Origin: Bordetella sp.
Lineage (GTDB): Bacteria; Pseudomonadota; Gammaproteobacteria; Burkholderiales; Burkholderiaceae_B
Direction: 5' to 3'
Assembly (NCBI GenBank): GCA_027450125.1
Contig: DAIDKG010000297.1
Coordinates: 1 to 8,920 of the forward strand
Length of the DNA: 8,920 bases
The position numbers and the translations under genes were made by a program. The notes under the pieces were generated by a model that was not told the DNA's origin, made no database searches, and worked only from the letters and a program-made list of their open reading frames with translations. How positions within the stretch are numbered: position 1 is the first letter of the stretch; each line of letters opens with the position of its first letter. Positions 5,791 through 8,920 of this stretch are shown piece after piece.

Positions 5791-6429
5791 ATGAATCCCA
5801 CCCTGCTCTCCCTGCCGCTGATCTCACCCGCCCTGCTCGGTCCGCTGCTGCTGTTCATCCTGGTCAGCTCGATCACGCCCGGCCCCAACAACGCCATGCT
5901 GGCGTCCTCGGGCCTGACGTTCGGCATGCAGCGCACCGTGCCGCACCTGCTGGGGGTGAGCCTGGGCTTTTCGCTCATGGTGCTGCTGGTGGGCCTGGGC
6001 CTAGGCGCCGTGTTCGTGCATGAACCCGTGCTGTATCAGGTGCTCAAGTACGTGGGCGCCGCCTATCTGCTGTACCTGGCCTGGAAGATCGCGAACTCCG
6101 GCTCCGTGCAGGAGGGCCAGGCCCGCGCCCGGCCCATCACCTTCGCGCAGGCCGTGATGTTCCAGTGGGTCAATCCCAAGGCCTGGGTCATGGCAGTGGG
6201 CATCATCGCAACCTATACGCCGCAGCAGGGTTTCTTCGGCAATCTGCTGATCGCCACGCTGGCCTGCGTCATCATCAACCTGCCCTGCGTCGGCCTGTGG
6301 GTCCTTTTCGGCAGCACCCTGCGCCGGTGGCTGCACAGACCGGGCATCGTGCGCGGCTTCAATGTGTCGATGGCCTTGCTGCTGGTGGCGTCGCTCTATC
6401 CGGTGGCGCTGGAGCTGGCGGGACGCTGA
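5791..6429 (+). CDS. LysE/RhtB family amino-acid exporter
   Basis: This inner-membrane protein of 212 residues has the normal length of LysE/RhtB exporters, which expel amino acids or related metabolites using the proton gradient. It is strongly hydrophobic with about six membrane segments, near residues 8-28, 52-75, 82-100, 130-143, 148-176 and 188-207. Family marks are ITPGPNNAMLASSGLTFG at 28-45, HLLGVSLGFS (52-61), KYVGAAYLLYLAWK (86-99) and MFQWVNPKAW (123-132). ATG 5791 is the first in-frame start and lies just before the first membrane helix; no strong ribosome binding site precedes it. The adjacent divergent MocR gene suggests export of a substrate that reacts with or resembles a PLP ligand, but the substrate cannot be read from sequence. 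Confidence 0.93.
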   Translation: MNPTLLSLPLISPALLGPLLLFILVSSITPGPNNAMLASSGLTFGMQRTVPHLLGVSLGFSLMVLLVGLGLGAVFVHEPVLYQVLKYVGAAYLLYLAWKIANSGSVQEGQARARPITFAQAVMFQWVNPKAWVMAVGIIATYTPQQGFFGNLLIATLACVIINLPCVGLWVLFGSTLRRWLHRPGIVRGFNVSMALLLVASLYPVALELAGR

Positions 6430-6459
6430 GCCTGGGCAGGCCGAGAGTCCGGGTCAGCG
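6424..6459. terminator. Possible weak bidirectional terminator between convergent genes
   Basis: The exporter stop and the LrgB stop are 24 bases apart and convergent. CGCTGA (6424-6429) pairs with TCAGCG (6454-6459), so the outer stem is built from the two stop codons. Inside it, GCCTG (6430-6434) and CAGGC (6437-6441) could form a small hairpin with a tight two-base loop. There is no T run on either strand, so a rho-independent terminator is doubtful. Confidence 0.25.
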
Positions 6460-7149
6460 CGACATCAGGGCATAGACGGCATAGGGCGTGACCAGGACAT
6501 TGAATATGCCCGCCATCACCATGACCAGGCCGGCGACCGCGCCTTCCTCGTCGGCCAGTTCGCGGGCTTTGGCGGCGCCGGCGCCCTGCGCGCCCATGCC
6601 GAACAGCGCGCCGCGCGCCAGGGACGAACGCAGCGGTAGCCAGGCGCGCAGCCATTGCCCGATGCTGGCGCCCAGCACGCCGGTGATGATCACGAACACG
6701 GCCGTCAGATCGGGCACGCCGCCCACATGGGACGATACGTCCATGGCAAAAGGCGTGCCCACCGAGCGCGGCAACAGGCTCAGGCGCAAACCGGTGGACA
6801 GGCCCAGCAGTCCGCCCAGCAGCCAGGCGCTGGCGCTGGCGATCACGCTGCCCACCACGATGCCCGTTGCCAGCAGGGGCCAGTAGCGCAGGATCAAGGC
6901 GCGCTGCTCGTACAGCGGCAGCGCGAAGGCCACCAGCACCGGCCCGAGCATCAGCATCAGCCAGTGCGACCCAAGCATGTAGTCGCGATAGCCTGCGTGC
7001 AGATAGACCGCCAGCCCGAGCAACAGCGCCGGGGCCATGATCAGGGTGGAAGTCCAGAAGCACGGGCGTCGGCTGTAAAGCCAGCGCGCCAGGGCATAGA
7101 CCAGCACCGTCGCTGCCGGCCAGAAATAGAGATCGATGTCCGGGCGCAT
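6454..7149 (-). CDS. LrgB/CidB family membrane protein
   Basis: This is a 231-residue polytopic inner-membrane protein of the LrgB family. Its bacterial relatives work with LrgA/CidA in control of murein hydrolase activity and lysis, and some LrgAB-type pairs have been linked to uptake of small carboxylates such as pyruvate. Family motifs are FALPLYEQR at residues 75-83, LPRSVGTPFAMDVSSHVGG (126-144) with LTAVFVIITGVLGA (148-161), and GMGAQGAGAAKARELADEEG (184-203) with GLVMVMAG. ATG 7149 lies two bases after the stop of the partner gene (TGA-CC-ATG), without a good ribosome binding site, so translation is probably coupled. The LrgB or CidB name cannot be settled from sequence alone. Confidence 0.95.
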   Translation of the reverse strand: MRPDIDLYFWPAATVLVYALARWLYSRRPCFWTSTLIMAPALLLGLAVYLHAGYRDYMLGSHWLMLMLGPVLVAFALPLYEQRALILRYWPLLATGIVVGSVIASASAWLLGGLLGLSTGLRLSLLPRSVGTPFAMDVSSHVGGVPDLTAVFVIITGVLGASIGQWLRAWLPLRSSLARGALFGMGAQGAGAAKARELADEEGAVAGLVMVMAGIFNVLVTPYAVYALMSR

Positions 7150-7151
7150 GG

Positions 7152-7553
7152 TCAGGCCGTCCGCCGGTGCATCCAGCGATAGCCCAGGTCGATGGTCAGC
7201 GCGGTGCTCACCATCACCATGGCCGTGCCCACGACGATGGTCGCCAACACCTTGAACCCCAGCATGCCCAGCAATTCGCGGTGATTGAGCAGGGACATCA
7301 CCGAAGGCACGAAAAAAAGCAGCATCTCGCCGAGCAGCCAGTTGGCGCCGCGGCGCACGGCCTGCACCGGCAGCTTGCCGCTGGCCAGCAGGCCCAGCAC
7401 GATCAGCAGGCCGACAACCCCTCCTGGAATCGGCAGATCGAACAGGCCGGCGATTTTCTGGCCGGCCAGGGAGAACAGGATCAGCAGACCTATCTGCAAC
7501 AGTTTGCTGTGGCGCAGCAAATTACGCAGGGTGACGGGACGGAAATAGGTCAT
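7152..7553 (-). CDS. LrgA/CidA family membrane protein (holin-like)
   Basis: This small inner-membrane protein has 133 residues and about four hydrophobic segments, near residues 18-35, 40-58, 73-89 and 98-121. It carries the family marks LPIPGGVVGLLIVLGLL (40-56) and LLGEMLLFFVPSVMSLLNH (73-91). Relatives are holin-like partners of LrgB/CidB proteins and affect autolysis or carboxylate transport. I chose ATG 7553 because AAGGAG (minus strand, 7565-7560) lies six bases upstream; a longer in-frame start at 7616 would add 21 polar residues unlike the family and has no comparable site. The gene is coupled to lrgB downstream and is divergent from a LysR gene. The CidA/CidB with LysR (CidR-like) arrangement makes regulation by that neighbour likely. 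Confidence 0.94.
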   Translation of the reverse strand: MTYFRPVTLRNLLRHSKLLQIGLLILFSLAGQKIAGLFDLPIPGGVVGLLIVLGLLASGKLPVQAVRRGANWLLGEMLLFFVPSVMSLLNHRELLGMLGFKVLATIVVGTAMVMVSTALTIDLGYRWMHRRTA

Positions 7554-7715
7554 GGCGGACTCCTTGTGCGGCCCCTCATTGGGTGCCGCTTTCATTTGTA
7601 CGCTTCTCATCTCCATAGATAAAATGAATTATTTGAATAAAAACCATGCCAATTCAGAATAGGCAGAAATCTCGCGGCCGACCTTATACTGCGGCGCAGC
7701 ATGGAGTCCCGGTTT
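7554..7715. promoter_or_regulatory. AT-rich divergent promoter region with a candidate LysR site
   Basis: The gap between the LrgA-type gene and the LysR gene includes an AT-rich block (about 7616-7662), the most AT-rich stretch in the window. TTATT-TG-AATAA (7629-7640) is an interrupted palindrome that also fits the T-N11-A LysR motif (T7629, A7641). TGAAT is repeated at 7625-7629 and 7634-7638, and ATTC-A-GAAT (7652-7660) is a second small dyad. For the LysR gene, TATACT (7685-7690) is a good -10 and would place its start near 7697, with the first dyad centred at about -62, the typical recognition-site position. An alternative is TTGAAT (7633-7638) with CAGAAT (7655-7660). The promoter of the membrane pair must lie in the same block, but I cannot fix its hexamers. 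Confidence 0.45.
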
Positions 7716-8600
7716 ATGGAATTGCGTACCCTGCGTGCCCTGGTGGAGGTCGTCCGCCAAGGGGGCTTCTCCCAGGCGGCGCGTGTGGTTTTCGCCACAC
7801 AACCCACCGTCAGCAAGGCGGTCAGGCAGCTGGAGGACGAACTGCAGATGGTCCTGCTGGACCGCCAATCCCAGCCCCCGAAGCTCACTCAAGCCGGTGA
7901 AGTCGTGTATCGCCGCGCGCTCACCATGCTGGCCGAGCGCGACGACCTGAAGACCGAACTCGACGAAATCCGCGGCCTCAAGCGCGGCGTCCTGCGCCTG
8001 GGCTTGCCGCCCCTGGGCAGCAGGTCGCTCTTTGCCCCGCTCTTTGCCCGCTTCCGCAGCCGCTACCCCACCATCGAGATCAGCCTGGTGGAACATGGCA
8101 GCCGACGCCTGGAAGAGATGATCATGGCCGGCGAGCTGGAGCTGGCCGCCTCGCTCACGCCGGTGCCCACGGCCTTCGAGTGGCAACCCGTGGCTCGCGA
8201 ACCCCTGGTGGCGCTGCTGCCGCCGGACCATCCGCACGCCGACGCAATGCATGTGAACCTGTGGCAGCTCAGGCATTCGCCCTTCATCCTTTTCGATGAA
8301 GGCTTCGCCCTGAATCGCGTGCTGGAGGACGCCTGGCGGCAGGCCGGGATCACGCCCACGGTGGCCGCGCGCAGCGGCCAGATCGATTTCATCATTGCGC
8401 TGGTGGCCGCCGGCCTGGGCGTGGCTTTTCTGCCCCGCCTGGAACTGCAGGCGCGCTCGATCAGCGGCGTCAACTGCGTGCCGCTGATCGAGCCGGCAAC
8501 CGATTGGGAGCTCTGCCTGATCTGGCGCCGCGGCGGCTATCTGTCGCATGCGGCCCAGGCCTGGCTCGCCTTGGCGCGGGAACAGCGTCCTAGGGGGTGA
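7716..8600 (+). CDS. LysR-type transcriptional regulator (CidR-like by context)
   Basis: This 294-residue regulator has the standard LysR length and build. The N-terminal helix-turn-helix spans about residues 1-60 (MELRTLRALVEVVRQGGFSQ, then AARVVFATQPTVSKAVRQLE and LTQAGEVVYRRA). A linker helix follows near 64-90, then a two-lobed effector-binding domain beginning GVLRLGLPPLGS (91-102) with the late LVAAGLGVAFLPRLEL block (229-244). I chose ATG 7716, which begins at the conserved MELRTL and has GGAG (7703-7706) nine bases upstream; an ATG at 7701 would add five residues. It is transcribed away from the LrgA/LrgB-type pair and probably controls it, as CidR-type LysR proteins do. The effector is unknown. 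Its last 11 bases overlap the 3' end of the convergent deacetylase gene. Confidence 0.93.
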   Translation: MELRTLRALVEVVRQGGFSQAARVVFATQPTVSKAVRQLEDELQMVLLDRQSQPPKLTQAGEVVYRRALTMLAERDDLKTELDEIRGLKRGVLRLGLPPLGSRSLFAPLFARFRSRYPTIEISLVEHGSRRLEEMIMAGELELAASLTPVPTAFEWQPVAREPLVALLPPDHPHADAMHVNLWQLRHSPFILFDEGFALNRVLEDAWRQAGITPTVAARSGQIDFIIALVAAGLGVAFLPRLELQARSISGVNCVPLIEPATDWELCLIWRRGGYLSHAAQAWLALAREQRPRG

Positions 8601-8920
8601 TCCGGCTCTGCCGCTCGATCCGCAGGCCCCGGGCCTGCAGCCAGCGCGGCAGATCCTCGCCCGACAGGACCTCGAACTCGGCCGCTCGCTGGCGCATGAG
8701 CGCATCGCCCTCATCGGGCGCGGCCGCGCGGGCGGGGTGGCACATCATCAAGTCGCCGTCCCGGGCGGCATCGAGCCAGCAACGCAGCAGCCTCGCATAA
8801 TGCGCCGCGCCGCCGCTCAGTCCGTAGACACCCAGGAACCGGTCGTTGCTGCGCCAGCCGCGCTCGTGCACGGTCTGCCGCAACGCGCCGGCGCCCAGGG
8901 CGCCGATGAGCTGCGCCTTG
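8590..8920 (-). CDS. ChbG/HpnK (YdjC) family deacetylase, C-terminal part, 5' end outside window
   Basis: The last 109 codons of a minus-strand gene are present, and the frame is open to the window edge, so the N-terminus lies beyond it. The visible part has GWRSNDRFLGVYGLSGGAAHYARLL-type sequence, followed by DGDLMMCHPA and later E-F-E-V-L-S, which fit the C-terminal half of YdjC/ChbG/HpnK carbohydrate deacetylases (metal-dependent removal of acetyl groups from sugars such as chitooligosaccharides, or a step in hopanoid synthesis). CHPA replaces the more usual CHPG. The N-terminal metal ligands cannot be checked. A TTG at 8883 could look like a start but lies inside the conserved region. The stop overlaps the end of the LysR gene by 11 bases. 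Confidence 0.8.
   Translation of the reverse strand, partial: KAQLIGALGAGALRQTVHERGWRSNDRFLGVYGLSGGAAHYARLLRCWLDAARDGDLMMCHPARAAAPDEGDALMRQRAAEFEVLSGEDLPRWLQARGLRIERQSRITP

Noticed and set aside
7629..8714. Minus-strand open frame of 361 codons opposite the LysR gene
   Set aside because: Low-complexity shadow translation, crosses the end of the LysR gene and the deacetylase gene in the wrong frame, and has no family motif.
1..8920. Insertion sequences, phage genes, CRISPR repeats, tRNA genes, toxin-antitoxin or defence genes
   Set aside because: I looked on both strands and found no transposase motif, regularly spaced repeats, tRNA-like cloverleaf or defence domains; the window is housekeeping and transport genes with their regulators.

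Overview
The window is a GC-rich, tightly packed stretch of bacterial chromosome. Gene content, gene order and protein style suggest a beta-proteobacterium, most likely Alcaligenaceae (Bordetella or Achromobacter type). That assignment is inferred from family resemblance and not from a database match. I see no mobile element, phage gene, CRISPR array, tRNA or rRNA.

Layout. (1) Positions 1-183: upstream edge, with a possible start of a divergent minus-strand gene that leaves the window after 12 codons. (2) 184-3168, plus strand: a molybdenum-cofactor operon, moaC-moaD-moaE-moaB-moeA. Two junctions are ATGA stop/start overlaps. MoaC makes cyclic pyranopterin monophosphate, MoaD/MoaE convert it to molybdopterin, MoaB adenylates it and MoeA inserts molybdate. 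moaA, moeB and mobA are not in the window. (3) 3200-5658, minus strand: a universal stress protein, a small DUF442/TIGR01244 sulfurtransferase or phosphatase-like protein, and a MocR-type GntR/aminotransferase regulator. (4) 5791-6429, plus strand: a LysE/RhtB-family amino-acid exporter, divergent from the MocR gene. (5) 6454-7553, minus strand: an LrgA/CidA-LrgB membrane pair. (6) 7716-8600, plus strand: a LysR-type regulator divergent from the pair and probably controlling it. (7) 8590-8920, minus strand: the C-terminal part of a ChbG/HpnK (YdjC) family deacetylase, running off the window.

The window therefore holds two regulator-target pairs arranged head to head (MocR with LysE exporter, LysR with LrgAB) and a complete downstream half of Moco synthesis. 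The best regulatory signal is an FNR/ANR-like dyad upstream of the stress-protein gene. It sits at exactly -41.5 from the start site predicted by a -10-like hexamer, next to genes whose cofactor serves anaerobic respiratory enzymes. A second signal is a repeated TGTACCG element between the MocR and exporter genes. I found no evidence of an undescribed multi-gene system; the gene families are all known and the novelty, if any, is in regulation.
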